A DNA stretch of 64,000 bases from Nemophila menziesii (taxonomy: Eukaryota; Streptophyta; Magnoliopsida; Boraginales; Hydrophyllaceae): contig JARWIR010000047.1 in assembly GCA_029959085.1 (NCBI GenBank), forward strand, positions 124,001 to 188,000. The letters run 5' to 3'. Under the pieces are notes generated by a model. That model had not been told where the DNA came from and did not search any database. It saw only the letters and a list, made by a program, of their open reading frames with translations. Within the stretch, counting starts at the first letter, position 1, and each line of letters begins with the position of its first letter. The position numbers were made by a program, and so were the translations under genes. Positions 11,894 through 21,737 of the stretch are shown piece by piece.

Positions 11894-13529
11894 CACATCT
11901 GTTCTTTTGTTTTTGTCTATTATGTTTTGGCCATAATTTGTTATATGTTTAGAATCGGGTCTTGATTTGAATTAAACAAATTCTTAATATTTCATTAATA
12001 ATAATTCTTGTGTTGAAATTTTCAAACACATAGGTATAATGGTTATTTTGCATAGAGCAGGGACTAGTAGTGCATTTAATGCTTCATATATATGAAAAAT
12101 GAAAGAATTGGCTAGACTATGTTATATAAACAATTAACTATAATTCCTAGTTCATATAATAAAATGACCAAATGTGCAATTCAGCTAAAACTAACATTAT
12201 TCTTAATATACCTTTGTGATACATTCACATAGCAAATTCTTTTAGATTAGATAAGGTCATTTCTGACGCGTTTGGTTTGCTACAAAACCTCAACAGAAGT
12301 GGGGGGCTTTTGATTTCTTTAATATTAGTTTCAACTCTAAGATTTTGTTAAGGGATGCAATTATGTGTTATTTGTATCAAAATATATTCAATATTAAGAA
12401 AGAAAAGAATTAAATGTCACTTTAAACTCAAGCTTTAGAATAAATAACTATCAATAATATCATATGTGTTCTTCAATACTGAAGACCCATCCAACTTCTT
12501 ACTTTTAAGGCAATAGAAAAACCTGATAAATAAATACACTACATCTCTTCACGTTCCTCTAATACAATGGTAGCCAAAGAAAGTATAAAAGATGTTGACA
12601 TCATATTCCTAACTATAACGTAGATCTCATCTTCCTTCCTTGACTCCCACAGTTCCTATCTAGGACAAGACAGCAACATTGCTACACAAAATGCCATTGC
12701 AACTGCCTTCTTGATGCACACAAATTGTATGATCAATTCATAATTCACACACAATAAAGTTAGTAGTAAAGGGGATTTAAAGCACCTAAAATTAATACAA
12801 AAATAGAAGAAAATTTACCTTCCTCAAACAAATTCATCTGTAACAAAATTAATTATCTTCTGGAGACTCTCCAATTGCATATTTTTGTAGAAAAATTTGG
12901 AGTCATGTAGCCCATTGATACTCTTGTTGTAGTCAAAATCACGAAACTTTTGTTAAATACAAATTTTCAGGCGTAATATTCAATGTTTTTGCTTGATTTT
13001 ACTACTAAAAAGGGCTTGGAAAAATAGTAAGGACCCATGATGTATTAAACTGCTAGATTTTCTCAAAGATTTTCTTACAAATACTCTACTCAATTTCTAA
13101 ATTAAAGTTTTCAATAAAAAGGCTCAGCATTTTTTGACCTAACTCTTAATATGTGAAATCAGGGTCGACATAACATATGATGACAAAGAAAGTAAGAAAA
13201 ACATATCTATGAGAAAGTAGAAAAGTGTAATGTGAGTGTAATTAATCCCACTAAGAAATATTTGGTTTATATATAATAAATTTTATGAGAAGGAGGGAGA
13301 AATGAGAGTTGAGAGGGAAAAAAATACCATAGGTGTATATTTTTTAATTGTGCTTTCTTTTTCTTTATATATTAAAGAACACTACCTCACTTTTTAAAAA
13401 AAATGAAATAATCAGAACAAATTCACCAAAAATAACATCCCAACAATAAATAAAGCCATCTAGCCATGAAAATACAAAATAATCTTACCATATATAATTT
13501 TTTTAAGAACTGCCCAAGCTTTATGTTAA

Positions 13530-13541
13530 ATATTGAAAGCC
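13530..13541. repeat. LINE target-site duplication, left copy
   Basis: ATATTGAAAGCC, identical to 19832-19843. In uninterrupted units the sequence runs ATATTGAAAGCCCAATCC without a break, so the 12-bp copies flank an insertion with no target deletion. Confidence 0.9.
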
Positions 13542-13626
13542 TAAATAAAAAAACTTCTTGATTTTTATAAACAAAATACGCTCCAAGATATCAGGAAGCC
13601 CTAAATATCCAAAGCCAAGTTCCACG

Positions 13627-15345
13627 ATGGAACCTTCGCCGTTACCACCGCCGGCACTGCCGGATGGACACTTTCGAACGGAAAAACCAACAGAAATCGA
13701 ACCAACTGAGAACCACGATAATATGCAAACAGACGAGTATGTAGCAGCACCAAAACCTGCAGAAGAGTTTCAAACCTTGCTTGAATCTTTCGACGTGCTG
13801 CGCCAAGGAAAAAGGCAACGGGCCTCTGAACCCGTGAAGGAATCCGCAATAACCGAGAGCCATGCTGGAAGAACAGCAACTGCTGTTTCACAACCAAACA
13901 ATTTTGGTTCTCTGCAAAACACAAAGAATTCGACAGTTATGGGAAGAGGAGGACTCAATCCACCATTGAAACTAGGAGGTTGGAAAGGATCTTTGACCGG
14001 GAATAACGTAGTGATTCCGATAATAATTGATGATGAGGAAGATAAGGTTAGAAAGCCAATGGAAGAGGAAAAAGTTACTGAAATTGAAGCCTTGATAGAA
14101 GATGATGTGTTGGATGTGGAGGATAATATTCCGACAGTCCTTAGAACACGAGAGGAAATCAGAGAAGGGATTCGGTTATGGAGAAACACCGTGGTGGTGC
14201 GGTTACTAGGTAGAGAGGTAGGCTTCACTTATCTCTCGAATAAACTTCGTCAGATATGGAATCCGGTTGGGAATTTAGAAGTAGTTGATGTGGGTAACGG
14301 ATACTTTATGGTAAAGTTTGAAAATAGGGAGGATTTCAACTTTGCGATAGCGGGAGGACCATGGATGATACTAGACCATTATTTGATTGTACGGGAATGG
14401 ACACCAACGTTTAATGCGATTACGAACTCAATCACCACAACTACAGCCTGGGTAAGATTATCTAATGTGGGTATGCACAACTACACGGCGAGAATCTTGA
14501 GAAAAATCGGAGACAAAATAGGAAAAACGGCGAGAATCGATCCCTTAACGAAAGGGAGACTTAGGGGAAATTATGCAAGACTAGCTGTTGAGATAGATTT
14601 AAGTAAACCACTTGAGCCTGAAGTTAGGATTGGCCCGGATGTTTGTAAAGTGGAGTATGAAGGATTGCACCTTATATGCTATGGATGTGGTAAGTTTGGT
14701 CATAGGAAGGAAGGTTGCCCTCCAAATGCAACTAGGAATGATGGTGCTACTTCCGGAAATAATACAACACAAGCTCCAAGAGAATTAATAGAAACGGTGA
14801 GGGTAGAACTGAAGGAGAAATATGGGGAATGGATGACTGTAAGAAGAAATAATAGAGGCTTCGGTAAAGAGAGAACAATTAACGGACAAAATGCGCAAAA
14901 ATCAACGAGTACAAGAGGGTTGGGATCAAGATATGAGGCGCTACGGTTAGATGATATCGTTTGGGGTTCGGAAAACAGAAATGGAAAGTCCAATCAAAAC
15001 AAGGGACAATCTTCCGGAATGGGCTCAAAGCAAAATAAAGGGAAAAAGGTAGTAGGTAGTACGGAAATACTCGGGCAAAATCGGGGAAATGTAGGACACA
15101 AAATAATAGCCGCGCCTAATTTTGAACAACAAAGAACACTTCATTCTGTTCTAGAAGTTAGGGAATTTTCAGCGGGAACATCTGGGGACAAAGAATCGGA
15201 AAAGAATGCACATAGCAAGGGTAGTTTGACTAATAAAAACAGGAGCATAGGCGGTTCTATTGGAGGTCAGGGAGGGTCAAATAAAAGTAACATTAGTGGA
15301 ACAAATCATGAGCAAACAAGAGGAGTACCAGGAGCTTTAGATTAA
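13627..15345 (+). CDS. LINE ORF1: nucleic-acid-binding protein with DUF4283-like domain and CCHC knuckle
   Basis: 572 codons from the first ATG (MEPSPLPPP...). The frame is open further up but without an ATG. Proline-rich N terminus; residues ~174-265 resemble the DUF4283 domain of plant LINE/gag-like proteins (VVVRLLGREVGFTYL, then FENREDFNFAIAGGPWML-like text ending REWTPTF). A CCHC zinc knuckle CYGCGKFGHRKEGC lies at residues 351-364 (14677-14718). The C terminus is Gly/Asn/Ser-rich. In this family ORF1 binds the element's RNA to form the retrotransposition particle. The TAA at 15343-15345 may be premature: the same frame stays open for another 101 codons to 15651, leaving only 46 bp before ORF2. 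Confidence 0.85.
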   Translation: MEPSPLPPPALPDGHFRTEKPTEIEPTENHDNMQTDEYVAAPKPAEEFQTLLESFDVLRQGKRQRASEPVKESAITESHAGRTATAVSQPNNFGSLQNTKNSTVMGRGGLNPPLKLGGWKGSLTGNNVVIPIIIDDEEDKVRKPMEEEKVTEIEALIEDDVLDVEDNIPTVLRTREEIREGIRLWRNTVVVRLLGREVGFTYLSNKLRQIWNPVGNLEVVDVGNGYFMVKFENREDFNFAIAGGPWMILDHYLIVREWTPTFNAITNSITTTTAWVRLSNVGMHNYTARILRKIGDKIGKTARIDPLTKGRLRGNYARLAVEIDLSKPLEPEVRIGPDVCKVEYEGLHLICYGCGKFGHRKEGCPPNATRNDGATSGNNTTQAPRELIETVRVELKEKYGEWMTVRRNNRGFGKERTINGQNAQKSTSTRGLGSRYEALRLDDIVWGSENRNGKSNQNKGQSSGMGSKQNKGKKVVGSTEILGQNRGNVGHKIIAAPNFEQQRTLHSVLEVREFSAGTSGDKESEKNAHSKGSLTNKNRSIGGSIGGQGGSNKSNISGTNHEQTRGVPGALD

Positions 15346-15651
15346 AATTTGGAGGGTATTTGTGCAATTTTTGGGGAGCAAAATAGTGCCACTTTACCGA
15401 GAGCACAACAGGTTCTTCGAAGCAGCTCATCACAGCAGCTCGGAGCTGTGATGCCAGCGAGTACACCTGCAGCAACCGCGGAACTGCTTGCTTCGAGTAT
15501 AGACCGTGGACCTGAAGAGCAGGTACCTCATCCGAGGAGGGACCACATCATGCAGGAATCCCAATGTCCAGACATGACACCGGTGGGGCCCAGTTCACAG
15601 GTTCAACACAAGAACACTGAGGATGTGGTGATGACCACTACCTCAAATTAA
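15346..15651 (+). pseudogene. Probable C-terminal remainder of LINE ORF1 after an in-frame stop
   Basis: 101 codons in exactly the ORF1 frame following its TAA, ending at TAA 15649-15651. It has no good ATG at its start. The composition (Ser, Gln, Pro and Ala-rich, SSSSQQLG, STPAATAELL) fits the low-complexity tails of plant LINE ORF1 proteins. Alternatively it is simply the spacer between ORF1 and ORF2 that happens to be open. Confidence 0.45.
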
Positions 15652-15697
15652 AGCGCAATCGGGTATCCCCCTATCTATCTTTTTGTCATTTATTCTA

Positions 15698-18600
15698 ATG
15701 AATTGTACACAAGATAATGCAGAAACCAATTGGGGGCGGTCCAACCAACCTCTAAATATCCTCGTTTGGAATTGTCATGGTGCTGCTAATCAAAATTTTC
15801 GCCGAATTGTTCGTGATATGATGGCGAATTATAAAGTTTGGCTAACCGTTATAGTAGAACCAAGGATCAGTGGGGCGAACGCGGATAGAGTTATCAATTC
15901 ATTACAAAAGGATAACTCCGTCCGGGTTGACTCCGAGTGTTACAAAGGTGGTATATGGCTTATTTGGGATAATTCAGATATTTCAGTTCGTGTTATTTCA
16001 GCTGGGAAACAAGTAATCAATGTGAAAGTGAGTCAAAAAGGATGTAGAACGTGGATCTTTTCAGCAATTTACGCGAGTCCCCGACAGAAAGAACGAGTTG
16101 ATTTGTGGAATGCGTTATATCAAGCTTTTCACACTTTAACTATACCATGGTTAGTGGCTGGAGATTTCAATCAAATAGGAAAGGAGGAAGACAAAAGAGG
16201 AGGTGTAGATGGGGTTACTAGAAGGATGGAGTTGTTTGAGGAATGGAGGGAAAGCTGTAGTTTGGTGGATTTGGGTTTTGAAGGACCGCGGTTTACATGG
16301 TGTGATTCGTGGAATACTGGTCAACGAATTATAAAAAGGTTAGATAGAGCGTATGGTAATTCGGAGTGGGTAGATTAATTTCCAAGAGCCCGGGTCACAC
16401 ATTTGGCAAGAATGCATTCCGATCATTTACCTATTTTAATTCAGATTAGTCCTGAACAAAGACAGAAAGCTTACACTCGTCCCTTTCGCTTCGAAACATC
16501 ATGGTGTCTTCACAAGGGATTCCAAGGATTCGTTCAAGAAAAGTGGGAAGGAGATGAGATTGGAGTTGGTTTGGGTGTGAAAGAAATACAGAAACATATT
16601 CAGAGATGGAAATTTGAGAGCTTTGGAAATATTCATAAGAGGAAAAGATTATTAACTGCTATTATTGGAGGCATACAGAAATCCCTACAGGTTTCGTATA
16701 ATTCTTCGCTCCGGCTCTTGGGTAACAGATTAATGAATGAATACGAAAGTGTCCTAAAACAGGAGGAGGTCATGTGTTTTCAGAATTCGAGAGATACTTG
16801 GATAAAGGATGGGGATCGAAATACAAGGTACAATCATTTATCAAGGATTATAAAGAAAAAGAAAGCGAAATGTGTCAGATTATTAAATGATAATAACGAG
16901 TGGGTGGAGGAGGATGGTAGGTTGAAAACATTGGTAAGGGACTATTTTGTCCTACTCTACAAAGCTCCAGATGATAAAGTTGGGATTTTCTCGCTTCCCA
17001 AAGTTGAGTTTATTGGAGAAGAAGTTTTCAAAGAATTAAGTATTCCTTTTTCAAAAGAAGAAATCAGAAATGCCGTTTCCCAATCAAATCCGATGAAGGC
17101 ACCAGGTCCGGATGGGATGTCTGCGGCTTTTTATCAAAAGTGTTGGGAAACAGTCGCATCGTCAGTTGAAGGAATGTTCCAGAAGGCGCTAGATACAGTC
17201 CACCTTCCTCTGAATTTGAATGGTACCCTCATTCACCTCATTCCGAAAGTTGCGGATCCGAATAGAGTGAGTTTACTTCGGCCAATCAGACTAATTAATT
17301 CACCGTGTAAATTCATTATGAAGGCGATGGTGAATAGGCTTCGTCCTATTCTTGCGGAAAAAATTGGACCTTATCAAAGTAGCTTTTTGCCTGGTAGATC
17401 AACCACGGATAATATTGTTCTAGTTAAAGAAGTAGATCACAGAATGCGGCATATCAAAGGTCAAAAAGGAATAATGGCGGTAAAAATTGATCTCGCAAAA
17501 GCGTATGATAAAATTCGTTGAGAGTTCATAGAGGATACGATAAGGAGTTTTGGCTTTCCACCAAATTGGATTTCGATTATAATGACGAGTATGGCGGAAA
17601 ATGAGATGACAGTGCTATGGAATGGAGAGCCCTTGCCAGCCTTTAAACCTTATCGAGGGATAAGGCAAGGTGATCCTCTCTCCCCTTATATTTTTATTCT
17701 ATGCATGGAGCGATTATCTATCCTAATACAAGAGTTATGTAATAATGGAAGTTGGAAACCGATTATGATGGAAAGGGGTGGTCCAAAATTATCTCACCTC
17801 TTTTTTGCTGACGATCTTATTTTATTTTGTGAGGCTTCTTTGTCACAGGTTAATTTAATTCATGAGACGCTTGATGTATTTTGTCATGAGGCGGGCCAAA
17901 CCTTAAGCGCGGAGAAATCTTTAATTTACTTCTCAAAAAATGTACCTATGGATTTACAAGTTGAACTAGCGGGAATAAGTGGGTTTTGTCTCAGTGATAC
18001 GTTCGGGAATTACTTAGGAGCGCCTATTCATTCGGGACGCTTACCTAAAGGGTTCTATAAGAGAATCATGGAGAAAATGAGAGGGAAACTAGCGGGATGA
18101 AAAGCGAAAAGTTTATCTCTAGCTGGGCGTATTACTCTAGCGCAATCGGTATTGAGCGCCATACAGACCTACCAGATGCAAATCATGAAACTACCGCTAT
18201 ATGTATGTGATGAAATCGATCGAATAGTTCGGAATTTCGTTTGGGGGTCTTCGGATGAAAAGAGGAAAATACACTGGGTTGCTTGGGATCAACTCTGTAA
18301 ATCAAAATTGAATGGTGGATTGGGTTTCCGAGGAGCTAGGAGCTTTAATTTAGCGTTATTGGCGAAATTAGGGTGGGGATTGCTAAAGGATCATAAGGTT
18401 GCGTGGGTACAAATCATGAAAAGCAAATACTTTAAGGAAGCGATTTTTCAGAAGCTAAAGAAAGTCACTGATTCGAGTATTTTCGGAGCCGTGTTAGCTG
18501 GAATTAATGTCCTCCGTGAAGGAATAATTGAAGTGGAAGTGGGTGGCGATGTAAACTATAAATGGAAACATGAATGTTCTGGGAATTTTACTGTCAAATC

Positions 18601-19771
18601 GGCATTTAAAAAAATTGCAGATGAGGTCCCTGGTCTGCCCTTTCGTTGGGAGCGAATCTGGAAAGTTATGTGTTCACAGAAAGCACGGGTCTTATTGTGG
18701 AGAATGGTCCGAGATAGATTGCCTACTGCTAATAATTTATTTCGTCAGAAGATTATTGATAGCTGTGAGTGTCAGATTTGTGGTGCTATAATGGAAGACT
18801 TATCACATCTGTTTCTGAATTGTAAAATTACGAAAGCTGTCTGGAATAGCTTGGGGCTGTGGAGAAGTAATTCTCAATACTCAGCAGGTTCTAATTTGCA
18901 GCAGATAAATTTTGGTTCTCCTGAACCGAATGTAGCTATGAATACAGCAGCTATTATGGACTCCGAAAATATGCAATATGGAGTCGAAGCTACTGGAGTG
19001 AATATGCAAAAGTGGATTGAAATAAATTTAAGCTCGAAGGACATGTATGGAAGCTTAGAATGGCCATTAGTATTTATTGCAGCGGTAAATACTATTTGGA
19101 CTAGGCGTAATGAAGCGGTTTTCGAGAACCTAGGTACAAATCCTACCTTAGTTGGCTTAAAACGTGAAATATTAAGGGTGGCGAGCGGTTTTGTATCCGC
19201 GTTTGGTAAGGAATGCGATGGAGGTATCATTAGAGGGGCGAAAAGTGAATTAATTAGGTGGGTGAAACCCATAAATAAGCTAAAATTGAATGTGGATGGA
19301 AGCTATGATCTAGTAAAGGAAAAAGCGGGTATAGGAGGAATTTTGCGCGATGAGGAAGGTTCTTTCATCGCTGGTTTTGTAGGTCCATGTATTTTGGACT
19401 CCCCGGCCGTTTCAGAAACCTTAGCCTTACACTATGGGTTGAAATGGGCAATGAATCGAGGTATCACGGAATTATATGTTGAGACTGACTCTAGCGAACT
19501 TCACGCGCTAGTGAAGGGCGGTGGTGGTTCTACGAGTTGGAATTGCCATATAGGACGTGAGTGCAGACAGATTTTAATGGATCGACCAGGGTTTGAAATA
19601 CAGTGCATATACCGAGAAGCAAACACGTGCGCGGACAAGCTAGCTAAAAGCGGAGCAGAGATGAATGGGGAACCTCGTATATTGATGGATCCTCCGGATT
19701 ATTTATGGAGCTATATTACTAGCGATAGGAGTGGTTGTAGCTTGCCTAGACTAGTTGTAGACCCTCGGTGA
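15698..19771 (+). pseudogene. LINE ORF2: endonuclease / reverse transcriptase / RNase H polyprotein with three in-frame stops
   Basis: One continuous frame of 1358 codons, the usual size for plant L1 ORF2. The endonuclease begins NILVWNCHGA (from 15755), with VEPRIS, VAGDFNQIG and SDHLPIL (SDH 16418-16426). The reverse transcriptase follows, with PGPDGMSAAFYQ, KIDLAKAYD, GIRQGDPLSPY and the catalytic FADD (17804-17815, codons 703-706). A zf-RVT region (CECQICG...HLFLNC, ~18762-18821) comes next, then an RNase H domain (NVDGS with Asp at codon 1200, SETLAL, ETDS, NTCADKLAKSG). In the family it nicks target DNA and copies the RNA there. Stops: TAA 16376-16378 (codon 227), TGA 17519-17521 (codon 608) and TGA 18098-18100 (codon 801). 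The last two fall where relatives have Trp (AYD.IRWEF and LAGWKAKSLS). There is no frameshift. Confidence 0.92.
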
Positions 19772-19831
19772 GGGATTAGTTGATTTGTTAGTCAACTTCG
19801 GCTTTAAAGCCTCAGATGTATGAAAAAAAAT
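19762..19831 (+). other. LINE 3' end with stem-loops and A-rich tail
   Basis: Three short inverted repeats lie in the last 70 bases: CCCTC-GGT-GAGGG (19762-19774, overlapping the ORF2 stop), GTTGA...TCAAC (19779-19796) and the palindrome GGCTTTAAAGCC (19800-19811). The tail TGAAAAAAAATAT follows. In many LINEs a 3' RNA hairpin guides the reverse transcriptase; that role here is inference. Confidence 0.5.
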
Positions 19832-19843
19832 ATATTGAAAGCC
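19832..19843. repeat. LINE target-site duplication, right copy
   Basis: ATATTGAAAGCC, identical to 13530-13541. Array sequence resumes in register after it, so the unit's upstream site II (AGCCCA, 19840-19845) is preserved on this side. Confidence 0.9.
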
Positions 19844-20312
19844 CAATCCATTCTAAAATAATTAACATGATATAGTTTGAATTGGGTTGGATAAAATACC
19901 TAATATTGGGCCGAATATTTTTATAACTTTAATTTTGGCTCAATCTTAGTTACATAGCTATAAAACCCTAATCTCCGCCGATTGACTATACACCCATTAT
20001 ATTATACACTTGTAGTGCACCTCTGACACTCTGATTTAGTTCTCAAAAATCTAAGTCCTTCTCTAATCTCTTTCCCTCCAACCTTTTCTTTTTCCCCATG
20101 TTCATTAAGATTCCCGACTACCAAATAGTAAATAGAAATGATTAAATGTTTGATCGTTGGCCATTATATTTCAATCAACATGTGGAATTTTGTGATTCAT
20201 AGGAACATGAATTCTATGTTCCCGCAATAAATGCATTGGAACAAAGGTTGTAATTCCTCCTAAAGAGTTTGAAATTCACACCGAAAGCTTAAACAAAAAG
20301 CGGCCGGAGTAA

Positions 20313-20546
20313 ATGTTCTTGGAGAACAGAATCACTCTCCGAGAGGTACTTAATGCATGCAAGGTTGTACCTCCTAATCCTAAATCAATAAAGGAAGCAA
20401 CCTTAAACGCAGTGGGAAGATTATCAAGTGAGGAGCAAGGTCTTACCCTTACTAATCATGTCATGTTCCTATTCAAAGGTCATATGATAGAAAATTATCT
20501 TGGGCAAATGGGTTCAAGTAACCCTAGGAGCTTTAACTCAAAGTGA
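20313..20546 (+). pseudogene. Small ORF copy, unit 6 (14-bp deletion)
   Basis: Matches the 113-codon ORF for about 72 residues. The ATCAAAAGACGAGG segment is then missing, so the frame shifts and stops at codon 78. A further 8-bp-scale loss near 20650 separates it from neighbours. Confidence 0.7.
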
Positions 20547-21737
20547 TGCAGGCATGCATAAACTTGCATTATCTAAATTTCTTGATGACATAGTTAATGT
20601 ATTGTGCTCCTGGACGGAAGGAAGGTCTAATAGGCCTTAAAAAAGGTGCTACGTCAAGAAAATTTAATAGTTGCTCTAGTGTTTTGCATAATATAGTGAA
20701 ATCACTCTCACATGTAATGATGAATGATATATATATATATATATACACATCTGTTCTTTTGTTTTTGTCTATTATGTTTTGGCCATAATTTGTTATATGT
20801 TTAGAATCGGGTCTTGATTTGAATTAAACAAATTCTTAATATTTCATTATTAATAATTCTTGTGTTGAAATTTTCAAACACATAGGTATAATGGTTATTT
20901 TGCATAGAGAAGGGACTAGTAGTGCATTTAATGCCTCATATATATGAAAAATGAAAGAATTGGCTAGACTATGTTATATAAACACTTAACTATAATTCCT
21001 AGTTCATATAATAAAATGACCAAATGTGCAATTCAGCTAAAACTAACATTATTCTTAATATACCTTTGTGATACATTCACATAGCAAATTCTTTTAGATT
21101 AGATAAGGCCATTTCTGACGCGTTTGGTTTGCTACAAAACCTCAACAGAAGTGGGGGGCTTTTGATTTCTTTAATATTAGTTTCAACTCTAAGATTTTGT
21201 TAAGGGATGCAATTATGTGTTATTTGTATCAAAATATATTCAATATTAAGAAAGAAAAGAATTAAATGTCACTTTAAACTCAAGCTTTAGAATAAATAAC
21301 TATCAATAATATCATATGTGTTCTTCAATACTGAAGACCCATCCAACTTCTTACTTTCAAGGCAATAGAAAAACCTAATAAATAAATACACTACATCTCT
21401 TCACGTTCCTCTAATACAATGGTAGCTAAAGAAAGTATAAAAGATGTTGACATCATATTCCTAACTATAACGTAGATCTCATCTTCCTTCCTTGACTCCC
21501 ACAGTTCCTTTCTAGGACAAGACAGCAACATTGCTACACAAAATGCCATTGCAACTGCCTTCTTGATGCACACAAATTGTATGATCAACTCATAATTCAC
21601 AGACAATAAAGTTAGTAGTAAAGGGGATTTAAAGCACCCAAAATTAATACAAAAATAGAAGAAAATTTACCTTCCTCAAACAAATTCATCTGTGACAAAA
21701 TTAATTATCTTCTGTAGACTCTCCAATTGCGGATTTT

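Larger units (their letters stand above)
10289..12885 (+). repeat. Tandem array unit 5 (left subfamily, 2597 bp)
   Basis: Fifth copy. Telo-box at 11064-11072. The ORF copy at 11416 stops at its tenth codon. It shows the ~14-bp deletion after the CCCTAG motif (near 11630) that is also present in units 6 and 8. It carries the longest (TA)n tract of the window (11835-11889). Confidence 0.95.
13542..19831 (+). mobile_element. L1-type plant LINE (non-LTR retrotransposon), near full length, inactive
   Basis: A 6290-bp insertion in unit 6 bounded by a 12-bp target duplication. In order it has a short 5' leader (85 bp), ORF1 (DUF4283-like domain and CCHC knuckle), ORF2 (AP endonuclease, reverse transcriptase, zf-RVT, RNase H), a ~60-bp 3' UTR with stem-loops, and an A-rich tail (A8 plus TAT). 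No other unit has it, so it inserted after this copy was made or was never spread by exchange. The leader is short, so slight 5' truncation is possible. In-frame stops in ORF1 and ORF2 make it non-autonomous. Its base composition is less AT-rich than the array around it. Confidence 0.95.
12886..21737 (+). repeat. Tandem array unit 6 (left subfamily), split by a LINE
   Basis: Sixth copy, ~2550 bp of array sequence once the 6290-bp LINE and one 12-bp target duplicate (13530-19831) are discounted. Telo-box at 19963-19971, downstream of the LINE. Diagnostic variants shared only with unit 8 are AGAGAAGGGACTAG (20907), TTCATTATTAAT (20843) and ATGCCTCATA (20931). It is the first unit in which the antisense 'CTTTCTAGG' variant removes a stop from the minus-strand frame. 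Confidence 0.93.

Noticed and set aside
13601..14228. Minus-strand ORFs of 73-152 codons overlapping LINE ORF1
   Set aside because: They are shadows of ORF1, with low-complexity translations and no recognisable domain.
18570..19272. Extra ORFs (73 codons plus strand, 132 codons minus strand) inside LINE ORF2
   Set aside because: They overlap the zf-RVT and RNase H coding region in other frames and have no features of their own.
20597..20788. 63-codon plus-strand ORF downstream of the unit 6 small ORF
   Set aside because: It arises from local deletions and reads through the TA tract; the frame is not present in other units.
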